Below are positions 40,797 to 55,959 of a DNA stretch of 59,943 nt, one piece after another. Location: NCBI RefSeq assembly GCF_011881725.1, contig NZ_JAATUR010000031.1:1-59943 (forward strand). The letters are read 5' to 3'. The first letter of the stretch is position 1. Each line of letters starts with the position of its first letter. The notes under the pieces are model-generated. The model was not told the DNA's origin. It ran no database searches and saw only the letters and a list, made by a program, of their open reading frames with translations. This DNA comes from Escherichia coli (GTDB lineage: Bacteria; Pseudomonadota; Gammaproteobacteria; Enterobacterales; Enterobacteriaceae). A program made the translations under genes and the position numbers.

Positions 40797-41867
40797 ATGA
40801 AAAAATTGATCAATGATGTGCAAGACGTACTGAACGAACAACTGGCGGGACTGGCGAAAGCGCATCCTTCGCTGACACTGCATCAGGACCCGGTATATGT
40901 CACCCGAGTCGATGCGCCGATTGCAGGAAAAGTGGCGCTATTGTCGGGCGGCGGCAGCGGACACGAACCGATGCACTGTGGTTATATTGGTCAGGGTATG
41001 CTCTCGGGGGCGTGTCCGGGCGAAATCTTCACCTCACCGACGCCCGATAAAATCTTTGAATGCGCCATGCAAATTGATGGCGGCGAAGGTGTACTGCTGA
41101 TTATCAAAAATTACACCGGCGATATTCTTAACTTCGAAACAGCGACCGAATTACTGCACGATAGTGGCGTAAAAGTCACCACGGTAGTCATTGATGACGA
41201 CGTCGCAGTTAAAGACAGTCTTTATACCGCCGGGCGGCGCGGCGTTGCCAATACAGTATTAATTGAAAAAATTGTTGGCGCAGCGGCAGAACGTGGCGAC
41301 TCGTTGGACACCTGCGCACAACTGGGGCGTAAGTTGAATAATCAGGGCCACTCAATTGGTATCGCCCTCGGTGCCTGTACCGTTCCTGCCGCGGGTAAAC
41401 CCTCTTTTACGCTGGCGGATAATGAGATGGAGTTCGGCGTCGGCATCCATGGTGAACCGGGTATTGATCGCCGCCCCTTCTCTTCCCTTGATCAAACCGT
41501 CGATGAAATGTTCGATACACTGCTGGAAAATGGCGCATACCATCGCACATTGCGTTTCTGGGATTATCAACAAGGTAGCTGGCAGGAAGAGATGCAAACT
41601 AAACAACCACTTCAGTGTGGCGATCGCGTGATTGCGCTGGTCAACAATCTTGGCGCGACACCGCTTTCTGAACTGTACGGTGTCTATAACCGTCTCACCA
41701 CGCGTTGCCAGCAAGCTGGTTTTACCATCGAGCGCAATTTAATCGGCGCGTACTGCACCTCACTGGACATGACCGGTTTTTCCATCACATTACTGAAAGT
41801 TGATGACGAAACGCTGGCGTTATGGGACGCCCCGGTTCATACCCCGGCGCTTAACTGGGGTAAATAA
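40797..41867 (+). CDS. dhaK: PTS-dependent dihydroxyacetone kinase, substrate-binding subunit
   Basis: DhaK binds dihydroxyacetone covalently as a hemiaminal on His218 ([10 protein letters not shown]) and receives phosphate from DhaL-ADP. His56 (GSGHEP) and Asp109 (NYTGD) complete the active site. 356 residues from the ATG at 40797, which follows GGAG; the frame is open 10 codons upstream. DhaK is also corepressor of DhaR. First gene of dhaKLM. Confidence 0.98.
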   Translation: MKKLINDVQDVLNEQLAGLAKAHPSLTLHQDPVYVTRVDAPIAGKVALLSGGGSGHEPMHCGYIGQGMLSGACPGEIFTSPTPDKIFECAMQIDGGEGVLLIIKNYTGDILNFETATELLHDSGVKVTTVVIDDDVAVKDSLYTAGRRGVANTVLIEKIVGAAAERGDSLDTCAQLGRKLNNQGHSIGIALGACTVPAAGKPSFTLADNEMEFGVGIHGEPGIDRRPFSSLDQTVDEMFDTLLENGAYHRTLRFWDYQQGSWQEEMQTKQPLQCGDRVIALVNNLGATPLSELYGVYNRLTTRCQQAGFTIERNLIGAYCTSLDMTGFSITLLKVDDETLALWDAPVHTPALNWGK

Positions 41868-41877
41868 GGAGATAACC

Positions 41878-42510
41878 ATGTCACTGAGCAGAACTCAAAT
41901 TGTTAACTGGCTCACTCGCTGTGGAGAAATTTTCAGCAAAGAGTGCGATTATCTTACCGGGTTGGATCGTGAAATCGGCGACGCTGACCACGGGCTGAAT
42001 ATGAATCGTGGATTTAGCAAGGTGGTGGAAAAACTCCCTGCCATCGCGGATAAAGACATCGGTTTCATTCTCAAAAATACCGGCATGACATTGCTTTCCA
42101 GCGTCGGCGGTGCCAGTGGTCCGCTGTTCGGGACCTTCTTTATCCGAGCCGCACAGGCGACCCAGGCACGACAAAGCCTGACACTGGAAGAGCTTTATCA
42201 GATGTTCCGCGATGGCGCAGACGGCGTAATCAGTCGTGGGAAAGCCGAACCTGGCGATAAAACCATGTGTGATGTCTGGGTGCCGGTAGTGGAGTCATTA
42301 CGTCAATCCAGCGAGCAAACCCTTTCTGTTCCGGCGGCGCTTGAGACCGCCAGTAGCGTCGCGGAATCCGCCGCACAAAGCACAATTACGATGCAAGCCC
42401 GCAAAGGCCGCGCCAGTTATCTCGGTGAACGCAGTATTGGTCACCAGGATCCCGGCGCAACCTCCGTGATGTTTATGATGCAAATGCTGGCCTTAGCCGC
42501 AAAAGAGTAA
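41878..42510 (+). CDS. dhaL: PTS-dependent dihydroxyacetone kinase, ADP-binding subunit
   Basis: DhaL holds a permanently bound ADP that is rephosphorylated by DhaM and passes phosphate to dihydroxyacetone on DhaK. It is the coactivator of DhaR. 210 residues: the Mg-binding aspartates Asp30, Asp35 and Asp37 are in GLDREIGDADHG, and the nucleotide loops include SVGGASGPLFGTFF. A strong AAGGAG precedes the ATG at 41878, 10 bases after dhaK. Confidence 0.98.
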   Translation: MSLSRTQIVNWLTRCGEIFSKECDYLTGLDREIGDADHGLNMNRGFSKVVEKLPAIADKDIGFILKNTGMTLLSSVGGASGPLFGTFFIRAAQATQARQSLTLEELYQMFRDGADGVISRGKAEPGDKTMCDVWVPVVESLRQSSEQTLSVPAALETASSVAESAAQSTITMQARKGRASYLGERSIGHQDPGATSVMFMMQMLALAAKE

Positions 42511-42520
42511 GGAATTGGTA

Positions 42521-43939
42521 ATGGTAAACCTGGTCATAGTTTCACATAGCGCCCGACTGGGAGAAGGTGTCGGTGAATTAGCCCGTCAGATGTTAATGAG
42601 CGATAGTTGTAAAATCGCCATTGCCGCAGGAATTGACGATCCGCAGAATCCCATCGGTACCGATGCCTTCAAAGTGATGGAAGCCATCGAATCCGTTGCC
42701 GATGCCGACCATGTGCTGGTCATGATGGATATGGGTAGCGCATTACTGAGTGCTGAAACTGCGCTGGAGTTGCTGGCACCCGAGATAGCCACAAAAGTAC
42801 GTTTATGTGCAGCCCCATTAGTCGAGGGTACACTGGCAGCAACGGTTAGCGCAGCCTCAGGGGCTGATATCGACAAAGTTATCCATGATGCCATGCATGC
42901 GCTGGAAGCTAAACGTGAACAACTGGGTTTACCATCCTCCGATACTGAAATCTCTGACACATGTCCTCCGTACGATGAAGAAGCCCGTTCTCTGGCGGTG
43001 GTGATAAAAAACCGTAACGGCCTCCACGTACGTCCGGCCTCGCGACTGGTTTATACCTTATCGGCATTTAATGCAGACATGTTGCTGGAGAAAAACGGTA
43101 AATGCGTAACACCGGAGAGTATTAACCAGATTGCGCTGTTACAGGTCCGCTATAACGATACGCTGCGTCTGATTGCGAAAGGGCCTGAAGCTGAAGAGGC
43201 GCTGGTCGCTTTCCGTCAGTTGGCTGAAGATAATTTTGGGGAAACGGAAGAAGTTGCTCCGCCTCTTCTGCGTCCCGTTCCGCCTGTTTCGGGCAAAGCT
43301 TTTTATTATCAACCGGTTTTATGCACAGTACAGGCGAAATCATCACTGAGCGTGGAAGAAGAACAGGAACGCTTACGCCAGGCAATTGACTTCACGTTGT
43401 TAGATCTGATGACGTTAACGGCAAAGGCGGAAGCAAGCGGCCTTGATGATATCGCCGCAATCTTTTCCGGTCACCATACACTGTTAGACGATCCTGAACT
43501 GCTGGCGGCGGCAAGCGAACTCCTTCAGCATGAACATTGCACTGCAGAGTATGCCTGTCAGCAGGTTCTTAAAGAACTTAGCCAGCAATATCAGCAGCTG
43601 GATGACGAGTATCTACAAGCTCGTTATATCGATGTGGACGATCTTCTGCATCGCACCCTGGTCCATCTGACGCAGACAAAAGAAGAACTCCCTCAGTTTA
43701 GCGCGCCGACCATTTTACTGGCGGAAAACATTTATCCCTCCACGGTACTGCAACTGGATCCGGCGGTCGTGAAAGGCATCTGTCTTAGTGCCGGAAGTCC
43801 GGTATCCCACAGCGCCTTAATTGCCCGTGAACTGGGCATTGGCTGGATTTGCCAGCAAGGAGAGAAGCTGTATGCGATTCAACCAGAAGAGACGTTAATG
43901 CTGGATGTAAAAGCGCAACGCTTCAGCCATCAGGGTTAA
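42521..43939 (+). CDS. dhaM: Dihydroxyacetone kinase phosphotransferase, multidomain PTS component
   Basis: DhaM relays phosphate from the PTS (EI and HPr) to the ADP on DhaL. Its 472 residues combine an EIIA-type domain of the mannose family (phospho-His9, VSHSARLGEG), an HPr-like domain (GLHVRPASRL, His169) and an EI-like domain with the swivelling histidine (GSPVSHSALIARELG, His430) but lacking the full PEP-binding part. The ATG at 42521 follows AAGGAATTGGTA; two extra codons upstream are open. Confidence 0.97.
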   Translation: MVNLVIVSHSARLGEGVGELARQMLMSDSCKIAIAAGIDDPQNPIGTDAFKVMEAIESVADADHVLVMMDMGSALLSAETALELLAPEIATKVRLCAAPLVEGTLAATVSAASGADIDKVIHDAMHALEAKREQLGLPSSDTEISDTCPPYDEEARSLAVVIKNRNGLHVRPASRLVYTLSAFNADMLLEKNGKCVTPESINQIALLQVRYNDTLRLIAKGPEAEEALVAFRQLAEDNFGETEEVAPPLLRPVPPVSGKAFYYQPVLCTVQAKSSLSVEEEQERLRQAIDFTLLDLMTLTAKAEASGLDDIAAIFSGHHTLLDDPELLAAASELLQHEHCTAEYACQQVLKELSQQYQQLDDEYLQARYIDVDDLLHRTLVHLTQTKEELPQFSAPTILLAENIYPSTVLQLDPAVVKGICLSAGSPVSHSALIARELGIGWICQQGEKLYAIQPEETLMLDVKAQRFSHQG

Positions 43940-44057
43940 CCCAGATTTGTCTGTCGGTTCGCAGAAAAAGATTTCAATCATGCTCTTACGGCGATCCTGA
44001 ACTAAGGTTTTCTGATACTTGAATACCGTTTTGTTCGGTGTCGCCAAAGGAGAATGA

Positions 44058-45755
44058 TTGATGAAACCGCTTGCCCCTCGTCGCTCGCAGAAAGTGGCGT
44101 TAATACCTGCTACCGTATTATTGTGTGCCGCTGCGCTATCTGCACAGGCCGAAGAAACATCGGTGATGCCACAATCGCCTGATATTTTGTTAGGCCCTCT
44201 GTTTAACGATGTGCAAAACGCCAAACTTTTTCCTGATCAAAAAACTTTTGCCGATGCCGTGCCGAACAGCGATCCGTTGATGATCCTCGCAGACTATCGG
44301 ATGCAGCAGAATCAGAGCGGGTTCGATCTGCGCCATTTCGTTAACGTCAATTTCACCCTGCCGAAAGAAGGAGAGACATATGTTCCTCCAAAAGGGCAGT
44401 CACTGCGCGAACATATTGAGGGACTTTGGCCGGTATTAACCCGTTCTACCGAAAGTACCGAAAAATGGGATTCTCTGTTGCCATTGCCGAAACCCTATGT
44501 CGTGCCAGGGGGACGTTTTCGCGAAGTCTATTATTGGGACAGTTACTTCACCATGTTGGGACTTGCCGAAAGTGGTCACTGGGATAAAGTAGCGGATATG
44601 GTGGACAATTTTGCTCATGAAATAGACACTTACGGTCACATTCCCAACGGGAACCGCACCTATTATTTAAGCCGCTCCCAACCGCCCTTCTTTGCTCTGA
44701 TGGTAGAATTACTGGCACAACATGAAGACGATGCCGCTTTGAAACAGTATTTTCCGCAACTGCAAAAAGAGTACGCGTACTGGATGGACGGTATTGAAAA
44801 CCTGCAGGCCGGACAACAGGAAAAGCGCGTTGTTAAACTCAAGGATGGCACTATTCTTAACCGCTACTGGGATGACCACGATACGCCACGTCCGGAGTCG
44901 TGGGTAGAAGATATTGCCACCGCCAAAAGCAATCCTAATCGCCCAGCCACTGAAATTTATCGCGATCTGCGCTCTGCCGCCGCATCAGGCTGGGATTTCA
45001 GCTCGCGCTGGATGGACAACCCGCAGCAGTTAAATACGTTACGCACCACCAGCATCGTACCGGTCGATCTGAACAGCCTGATGTATAAAATGGAGAAAAT
45101 CCTCTCCCGCGCCAGTAAAGTCATCGGGGATAATGCGATGGCCAGCCAATATGAAACGCTCGCCGATGCCCGTCAGAAAGGGATCGAAAAATACCTGTGG
45201 AACGATCAACACGGCTGGTATGCCGACTACGACCTGAAGAGCAATAAAGTGCGAAATCAGTTAACTGCCGCCGCCCTGTTCCCGCTTTATGTCAATGCAG
45301 CAGCGAAAGATCGCGCCAGCAAAATGGCGACGGCAACGAAGACACATCTGCTGCAACCAGGCGGCCTGAACACCACGTCGGTGAAAAGTGGTCAACAATG
45401 GGATGCGCCAAACGGCTGGGCACCGTTGCAGTGGGTCGCGACAGAAGGATTGCAAAACTACGGGCAAAAAGAGGTGGCAATGGACATTAGCTGGCACTTC
45501 CTGACCAATGTTCAGCACACTTATGACCGGGAGAAAAAGCTGGTGGAAAAATATGATGTCAGTACTACCGGTACGGGAGGCGGCGGTGGCGAATATCCAT
45601 TGCAGGATGGTTTTGGCTGGACCAACGGTGTCTCGCTGAAAATGCTGGATTTGATCTGCCCGAAAGAGCAACCATGCGACAATGTTCCGGCAACGCATCC
45701 GACCAACAAATCAACAACACCGCCAGGCACCAAAGTCGCAGAACCTTCGCATTAA
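44058..45755 (+). CDS. treA: Periplasmic trehalase
   Basis: TreA hydrolyses trehalose to two glucose in the periplasm; the gene is osmotically induced through sigma-S. 565 residues with a signal peptide ending near SAQA. Both glycosyl hydrolase family 37 signatures are present, [14 protein letters not shown] and [10 protein letters not shown], as is the glycine-rich [15 protein letters not shown]. The N-terminus and C-terminal tail differ from K-12 more than the core does. A hairpin terminator follows. Confidence 0.97.
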   Translation: MMKPLAPRRSQKVALIPATVLLCAAALSAQAEETSVMPQSPDILLGPLFNDVQNAKLFPDQKTFADAVPNSDPLMILADYRMQQNQSGFDLRHFVNVNFTLPKEGETYVPPKGQSLREHIEGLWPVLTRSTESTEKWDSLLPLPKPYVVPGGRFREVYYWDSYFTMLGLAESGHWDKVADMVDNFAHEIDTYGHIPNGNRTYYLSRSQPPFFALMVELLAQHEDDAALKQYFPQLQKEYAYWMDGIENLQAGQQEKRVVKLKDGTILNRYWDDHDTPRPESWVEDIATAKSNPNRPATEIYRDLRSAAASGWDFSSRWMDNPQQLNTLRTTSIVPVDLNSLMYKMEKILSRASKVIGDNAMASQYETLADARQKGIEKYLWNDQHGWYADYDLKSNKVRNQLTAAALFPLYVNAAAKDRASKMATATKTHLLQPGGLNTTSVKSGQQWDAPNGWAPLQWVATEGLQNYGQKEVAMDISWHFLTNVQHTYDREKKLVEKYDVSTTGTGGGGGEYPLQDGFGWTNGVSLKMLDLICPKEQPCDNVPATHPTNKSTTPPGTKVAEPSH

Positions 45756-45770
45756 CCTGCTTTTACCCAA

Positions 45771-45810
45771 CAACGTCATTCTGCTTATACGGATGACGTT
45801 GCCGTTTTGT
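45771..45810 (+). terminator. Terminator of treA
   Basis: CAACGTCAT and ATGACGTTG form a 9-bp stem with a 13-base loop, followed by a T-rich tail. Confidence 0.75.
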
Positions 45811-45894
45811 TTGGTTTTCAAATACCGTTAGATTTAATCATAATTTGAAGGCGGATAACGGCGTCAGTTCCACTATCCGCCTTAATGAATACGT

Positions 45895-46149
45895 TTATTC
45901 TCTTCGCAGGAGGCGAAATACGCCCAGCACCAGGATAGCGCCCACTACCGCCACCAGGAAGCTGTGCAAATTAAAACCGCTGATGGAGCCGCCAATGCCA
46001 AACATGGTTGCCAGCCAGCCGCCGACAACCGCACCGACTATCCCGAGAATACAGGTCAGGAAAAATCCACCACCATCTCGCCCTGGCATGATCAGCTTGG
46101 CGATAATACCGGCTATCAGGCCAAAAATAATCCAGGCAATAATTCCCAT
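45895..46149 (-). CDS. ymgE: GlsB/YeaQ/YmgE family transglycosylase-associated membrane protein
   Basis: 84 residues with three hydrophobic helices and the family signature GLIAGIIAKLIMPGRDGGG followed by LGIVGAVVGG. Function unknown; the family name comes from gene neighbourhood only. The ATG at 46149 follows GAGGGCC; an ATG 11 codons earlier is less likely. Convergent with treA. Confidence 0.93.
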   Translation of the reverse strand: MGIIAWIIFGLIAGIIAKLIMPGRDGGGFFLTCILGIVGAVVGGWLATMFGIGGSISGFNLHSFLVAVVGAILVLGVFRLLRRE

Positions 46150-46288
46150 GTTCAGGCCCTCGTTTCGATGAATCGGACGCAAGAAATACTTACGTCAACG
46201 CTCTAAGTATAGGCAAGGGCAGGATCGATGCTGGGCGTATGTCGGCTGATTTAAGAACAACATGTAAAAAATATTCACGCATTTGTAT

Positions 46289-46314
46289 TAAGTTTTATTA
46301 ATTGCGACCGATAA
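46289..46314 (+). promoter_or_regulatory. Sigma-28 (FliA) promoter of ycgR
   Basis: TAAGTTTT, 11 bases, CCGATAA fits the flagellar sigma-28 consensus TAAAGTTT-N11-GCCGATAA. It ends 35 bases before the ycgR start, as expected for a class 3 flagellar gene. Confidence 0.8.
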
Positions 46315-46349
46315 ACCAGAGACAGTTTATCGATCAGGAGTTTTTCCGC

Positions 46350-47084
46350 GTGAGTCACTACCATGAGCAGTTCCTGAAACAAAATCCCTTAGCAGTGCTG
46401 GGCGTTTTACGCGATTTGCACAAAGCCGCAATTTCTTTGCGTATCGGTTGGAATGGCGGGCAGCTGATCAGCAAAATATTGGCAATAACCCCGGATAAAC
46501 TGGTGCTGGATTTCGGCAGTCAAGCCGAAGACAACAACGCCGTGCTAAAGGCGCAGCACATTACCATAACCGCCGAAACCCAGGGTGCAAAAGTCGAGTT
46601 TACTGTTGAACAACTACAGCAGAGTGAATACTTGCAGCTTCCGGCATTTATTACCGCACCGCCTCCCACCTTGTGGTTTGTACAACGACGCCGATATTTC
46701 CGCATCTCCGCCCCACTCCATCCGCCTTATTTTTGCCAGACCAAACTGGCGGATAATAGTACGTTACGTTTTCGCCTGTATGATTTGTCGTTAGGCGGCA
46801 TGGGCGCATTACTGGAAACGGCAAAGCCTGTCGGATTGCACGAAGGCATGCGCTTCGCTCAGATTGAAGTCAATATGGGACAATGGGGCGTTTTTCACTT
46901 TGACGCCCAGTTACTCTCCATCAGCGAGCGCAAATTGATTGATGGTAAAAATGAAACCATCTCCACTCCCCGTCTGAGCTTTCGTTTTCTTAACGTTAGC
47001 CCGACGGTGGAGCGGCAATTACAGCGGATTATTTTCTCACTAGAGCGGGAAGCCCGGGAGAAAGCGGACAAAGTGCGCGACTGA
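46350..47084 (+). CDS. ycgR: Cyclic di-GMP-responsive flagellar brake protein
   Basis: YcgR binds cyclic di-GMP and slows flagellar rotation by contacting the motor. 244 residues: an N-terminal YcgR domain and a C-terminal PilZ domain with the ligand motifs RRRYFRI (about 114-120) and DLSLGGMG. The start is GTG at 46350, with CAGGAG nine bases before it; the frame is open 16 codons further up, but that would overlap the sigma-28 promoter. Confidence 0.96.
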   Translation: MSHYHEQFLKQNPLAVLGVLRDLHKAAISLRIGWNGGQLISKILAITPDKLVLDFGSQAEDNNAVLKAQHITITAETQGAKVEFTVEQLQQSEYLQLPAFITAPPPTLWFVQRRRYFRISAPLHPPYFCQTKLADNSTLRFRLYDLSLGGMGALLETAKPVGLHEGMRFAQIEVNMGQWGVFHFDAQLLSISERKLIDGKNETISTPRLSFRFLNVSPTVERQLQRIIFSLEREAREKADKVRD

Positions 47085-47085
47085 G

Positions 47086-48711
<1,626 letters not shown>

Positions 48712-48757
48712 AAAAATTACGCTTCAGGACTAAGTAAAACGCTGTTTCTGCCGCTAA

Positions 48758-50542
<1,785 letters not shown>

Positions 50543-50557
50543 GTTTGATACGTCTTG

Positions 50558-50593
50558 TATCGGCGGATGCGACGCTGGTCGCATCCGCCGATA
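50558..50593. repeat. REP-like 16-bp hairpin between cvrA and dadX
   Basis: A perfect inverted repeat, core CGGCGGATGCGAC / GTCGCATCCGCCG with loop GCTG, between convergent stops. The sequence resembles one palindromic unit (REP) and probably serves as a bidirectional 3' end stabiliser or terminator. Confidence 0.75.
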
Positions 50594-50597
50594 TAAG

Positions 50598-51668
50598 TTA
50601 CACCGTCACAACAGGCACACGTAACGCCAATGCGCACATCAACTCATAGCCAACGGTTCCGGCAGCAGCGGCAACATCATCAATTTTGATTTCTTTGCCC
50701 CACAACTCAACCGGTGTACCAATTCCCGCCTGCGGACAAGGCGTCAAGTCAACCGCCAGCATATCCATCGAGACAGTCCCCACCGTCATGGTGCGTACGC
50801 CGTCCACTAAAACAGGTGTTCCGGTTGGCGCATGACGCGGATAACCGTCAGCGTATCCGGCGGCGACAATGCCAATTCGTTGTTCATCACGCGCGGTATA
50901 GCGACCGCCATAGCCCACACGATCTCCCGCTTTTATCGTCTGGACACCAATAATCTCACTACTTAACGTCATTACCGGACGTAATCCGGTATTGGCGATA
51001 TCGCGCCACTGACCGGACGGCGAAGCACCATACAAAATAATCCCCGGCCGCACCCAGTCAAAATGCGCTTCCGGATGCCACAGCGTTGCCGCCGAATTAG
51101 ATAACGAGCGCCGACACTCAAGCCCTTCCGACGCCTGGTCAACACGCGCCATCGCTTCGGTAATCCCATCAGGATGCTCGGCCTCGGCAAAATGCGACAT
51201 CAGAGTCATTTCGCCAACATTCGCCATCGCCCGCAGTTGCTGCCAGACGGTGGGCACGCGATCGGGCAGGAAGCCCAGCCGATTCATTCCACTGTTTACT
51301 TTAAGATAAATATCCAGTGGTGCTTTTAGCCGCGCGTTTTGCAACGCTTTGAGCTGCCAGTTACTGTGAACGCAGGTAGTCAGACGATACTGGTCATAAA
51401 TCTCCAGATCCTGTGCATGGAAAAAGCCTTCCAACATGAGGATCGGCCCTTTCCAGCCACGCTCACGTAAAGTAATAGCCTCTTCCAGATTAAGTAAGGC
51501 AAAACCATCAGTCGCCCCGAGCGCACTCCAGATACGCTCAATACCGTGCCCATACGCGTTCGCTTTTACCACCGACCAGACGCGCGCGTGCGGCGCGGCC
51601 TGGCGGACAATATTCAGATTCTGTTTTAATGCCTGTAGATCGAGGCTGGCCTGTATCGGTCTGGTCAT
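50598..51668 (-). CDS. dadX: Catabolic alanine racemase
   Basis: DadX converts L-alanine to D-alanine, which DadA then oxidises. PLP-dependent, 356 residues: Lys35 binds PLP ([10 protein letters not shown]) and the second catalytic base is the tyrosine of [12 protein letters not shown]. It follows dadA by 9 bases and is co-transcribed with it. Confidence 0.98.
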   Translation of the reverse strand: MTRPIQASLDLQALKQNLNIVRQAAPHARVWSVVKANAYGHGIERIWSALGATDGFALLNLEEAITLRERGWKGPILMLEGFFHAQDLEIYDQYRLTTCVHSNWQLKALQNARLKAPLDIYLKVNSGMNRLGFLPDRVPTVWQQLRAMANVGEMTLMSHFAEAEHPDGITEAMARVDQASEGLECRRSLSNSAATLWHPEAHFDWVRPGIILYGASPSGQWRDIANTGLRPVMTLSSEIIGVQTIKAGDRVGYGGRYTARDEQRIGIVAAGYADGYPRHAPTGTPVLVDGVRTMTVGTVSMDMLAVDLTPCPQAGIGTPVELWGKEIKIDDVAAAAGTVGYELMCALALRVPVVTV

Positions 51669-51677
51669 CTCGACTCC

Positions 51678-53305
<1,628 letters not shown>

Positions 53306-54838
53306 ATGGCGACGATCGATTCTATGAATAAGGACACCACACGTTTGAGCGATGGACCCGACTGGACGTTCGACCTGCTGGATGTTTATCTGGCAGAGAT
53401 AGACCGGGTGGCGAAACTCTATCGGCTGGATACCTACCCGCACCAGATTGAAGTGATCACTTCGGAACAGATGATGGATGCCTACTCCAGCGTCGGTATG
53501 CCAATTAACTACCCGCACTGGTCATTCGGTAAAAAGTTTATCGAAACTGAACGTCTGTATAAGCACGGTCAGCAAGGGCTGGCCTATGAAATCGTCATTA
53601 ACTCTAACCCCTGTATCGCTTACCTGATGGAAGAGAACACCATTACCATGCAGGCGCTGGTGATGGCTCATGCCTGCTATGGACACAACTCTTTCTTCAA
53701 AAACAATTACTTGTTCCGTAGCTGGACCGACGCCAGTTCGATTGTCGATTACCTGATTTTTGCCCGAAAATACATTACCGAGTGCGAAGAGCGGTATGGC
53801 GTTGATGAAGTCGAACGGCTGCTGGACTCCTGTCATGCCCTGATGAACTACGGTGTGGATCGTTACAAGCGACCGCAAAAAATCTCGCTGCAAGAAGAGA
53901 AAGCCCGGCAGAAAAGTCGCGAAGAGTATCTGCAAAGCCAGGTCAACATGCTGTGGCGTACGCTGCCGAAACGCGAGGAAGAGAAAACAGTTGCTGAAGC
54001 GCGCCGTTATCCTTCCGAGCCACAAGAAAATCTGCTCTATTTTATGGAGAAAAATGCGCCACTACTGGAATCATGGCAGCGTGAAATCCTGCGTATTGTG
54101 CGTAAAGTAAGCCAGTATTTCTATCCGCAAAAACAGACCCAGGTGATGAATGAAGGCTGGGCGACCTTCTGGCACTACACCATCCTTAACCATCTGTATG
54201 ATGAAGGGAAAGTGACCGAACGCTTTATGCTGGAATTTTTGCATAGCCACACAAATGTGGTTTTCCAGCCGCCCTATAACAGCCCGTGGTACAGCGGAAT
54301 AAATCCGTATGCGCTTGGTTTCGCCATGTTCCAGGATATTAAACGGATTTGTCAGTCGCCGACGGAAGAAGACAAATACTGGTTCCCGGATATCGCTGGT
54401 TCAGACTGGCTGGAAACATTGCATTTTGCGATGCGTGATTTCAAAGATGAGAGCTTTATCAGCCAGTTCCTGTCACCTAAAGTGATGCGTGACTTCCGTT
54501 TCTTCACCGTGCTGGACGACGATCGGCATAATTATCTGGAAATTTCTGCCATTCATAATGAGGAAGGTTATCGGGAGATCCGTAACCGACTATCATCGCA
54601 ATATAACTTAAGTAATCTGGAACCGAATATTCAAATCTGGAATGTGGATTTGCGCGGCGACCGTTCACTGACGCTGCGCTACATTCCGCATAACCGCGCT
54701 CCGCTGGATCGGGGGCGTAAAGAGGTGCTGAAGCATGTGCATCGCCTGTGGGGATTTGATGTGATGCTGGAACAGCAAAACGAAGATGGTAGCGTCGAGT
54801 TGCTGGAACGCTGCCCGCCAAGAATGGGAAATCTATAA
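53306..54838 (+). CDS. ycgB: SpoVR family protein
   Basis: 510 residues, homologous to Bacillus SpoVR. Recognisable by WTFDLLDVYLAEIDRVAK at the N-terminus and the conserved histidine-rich segment VMNEGWATFWHYTILNHLYD and HTNVVFQPPYNSPWYSGINPYALGF. In E. coli it is sigma-S dependent and often occurs with yeaG and yeaH, but its biochemical function is unknown. Confidence 0.95.
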   Translation: MATIDSMNKDTTRLSDGPDWTFDLLDVYLAEIDRVAKLYRLDTYPHQIEVITSEQMMDAYSSVGMPINYPHWSFGKKFIETERLYKHGQQGLAYEIVINSNPCIAYLMEENTITMQALVMAHACYGHNSFFKNNYLFRSWTDASSIVDYLIFARKYITECEERYGVDEVERLLDSCHALMNYGVDRYKRPQKISLQEEKARQKSREEYLQSQVNMLWRTLPKREEEKTVAEARRYPSEPQENLLYFMEKNAPLLESWQREILRIVRKVSQYFYPQKQTQVMNEGWATFWHYTILNHLYDEGKVTERFMLEFLHSHTNVVFQPPYNSPWYSGINPYALGFAMFQDIKRICQSPTEEDKYWFPDIAGSDWLETLHFAMRDFKDESFISQFLSPKVMRDFRFFTVLDDDRHNYLEISAIHNEEGYREIRNRLSSQYNLSNLEPNIQIWNVDLRGDRSLTLRYIPHNRAPLDRGRKEVLKHVHRLWGFDVMLEQQNEDGSVELLERCPPRMGNL

Positions 54839-54841
54839 ATA

Positions 54842-54868
54842 GCCCTCCTCATTTGAGGAGGGCAGTTT
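54842..54868 (+). terminator. Terminator of ycgB
   Basis: GCCCTCCTCA and TGAGGAGGGC form a perfect 10-bp stem with a 2-base loop at sequence level, followed by AGTTTCT. Confidence 0.85.
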
Positions 54869-54890
54869 CTGACAATGAACCGCTCATTTT

Positions 54891-54990
54891 TGCCGGATGC
54901 GGCGTACACGCCTTATCCGGCTGGCAAAGTATCGAAAATTCAATATATTGTAAGAACTACGTAGGCCTGATAAGCATAACGCATCTGACA
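54891..54990. repeat. BIME: complete palindromic unit plus inverted partner
   Basis: A full REP hairpin (TGCCGGATGCGGCGT ... GCCTTATCCGGCTGGCA, 54891-54926) is followed by a linker with AATTCAATATATTG and an inverted unit starting GTAGGCCTGATAAGC (54961). It lies between convergent ycgB and fadR. The layout matches the interrupted BIME at 277-360. Confidence 0.85.
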
Positions 54991-55019
54991 ATTATGCATT
55001 TGTCATCAGTCTGGAAGGA

Positions 55020-55739
55020 TTATCGCCCCTGAATGGCTAAATCACCTGGTAGATTCTTCTGCATCCGATGCCAAATCTCTCCACTTTCATGCCCATAGCG
55101 ACGTACGGTTTCATACACCTGATCGTGTGCGCCTTCACTGCACAACGCCGACAGCTTGTGGTAGAAGCCGAGCGCCAGACTGCGCGCTTCCGGATTAGCG
55201 AAATAGTGACGACCAATACGCGTATATAACCCTTTCATCCCGTTGAGGATCAGACCGTAAATCGGGTTACCGGAAGCAAATGCCAGACCACGGAAAATGT
55301 TGTAATCCAGCTCGGCAAAAGCATCGGCGTGATCCGCCACTTCATTGGCTGTTGCCAACACTTCCTGCGCTTTATCGGGATGCTGACGAAACGCGGTGCG
55401 AATAAAAATAGTCGAAATGTTGGTACGCACTGACAGCAAATTATCAATAAGCTGCGGCACACTTTCGTGATCCAGTCGCGCCAGCGTCTCAAGAATATTC
55501 AACCCGGAGGTTTCCCAGAAATTATTCACTTTCGTCGGCTTGCCGTGTTGAATGGTCAACCAGCCATCACGAGCCAGACGTTGTAACACTTCACGTAACG
55601 TAGTACGCGTTACGCCAATTAATTCTGAAAGTTCACGTTCTGCGGGCAAAATAGTCCCGGGAGGGAAGCGGTTATTCCAGATACTTTCAATAATGTACTC
55701 TTCCGCGAAACCCGCCGGGCTTTGCGCCTTAATGACCAT
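55020..55739 (-). CDS. fadR: Fatty acid metabolism regulator (GntR family)
   Basis: FadR represses fatty-acid degradation genes and activates fabA, fabB and iclR; long-chain acyl-CoA releases it from DNA. 239 residues: a winged helix at the N-terminus ([30 protein letters not shown] region, about 28-60) and an all-helical acyl-CoA-binding FCD-like domain. The ATG at 55739 ([11 protein letters not shown]) is the family start; 8 further codons are open upstream. Confidence 0.98.
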
Positions 55740-55959
55740 AGTGAGATTTCCATAACACAGCAAAACAAAGTTGTACTCATCATACCAGAGGCCTAACTAC
55801 GCTGATAGCAGACAAAAAGAAGAAAAAAGGGATCAAGGCTTCATTTTCTGCAAGTCATCACTTTGACTATCAATGCTTGCCTCACTCCTGTCAGGCCGTT
55901 AAGCTTTGCGCTTAAACATAAAAACATCATTGATTATTTCTAAGGTAAGGGAAACCATC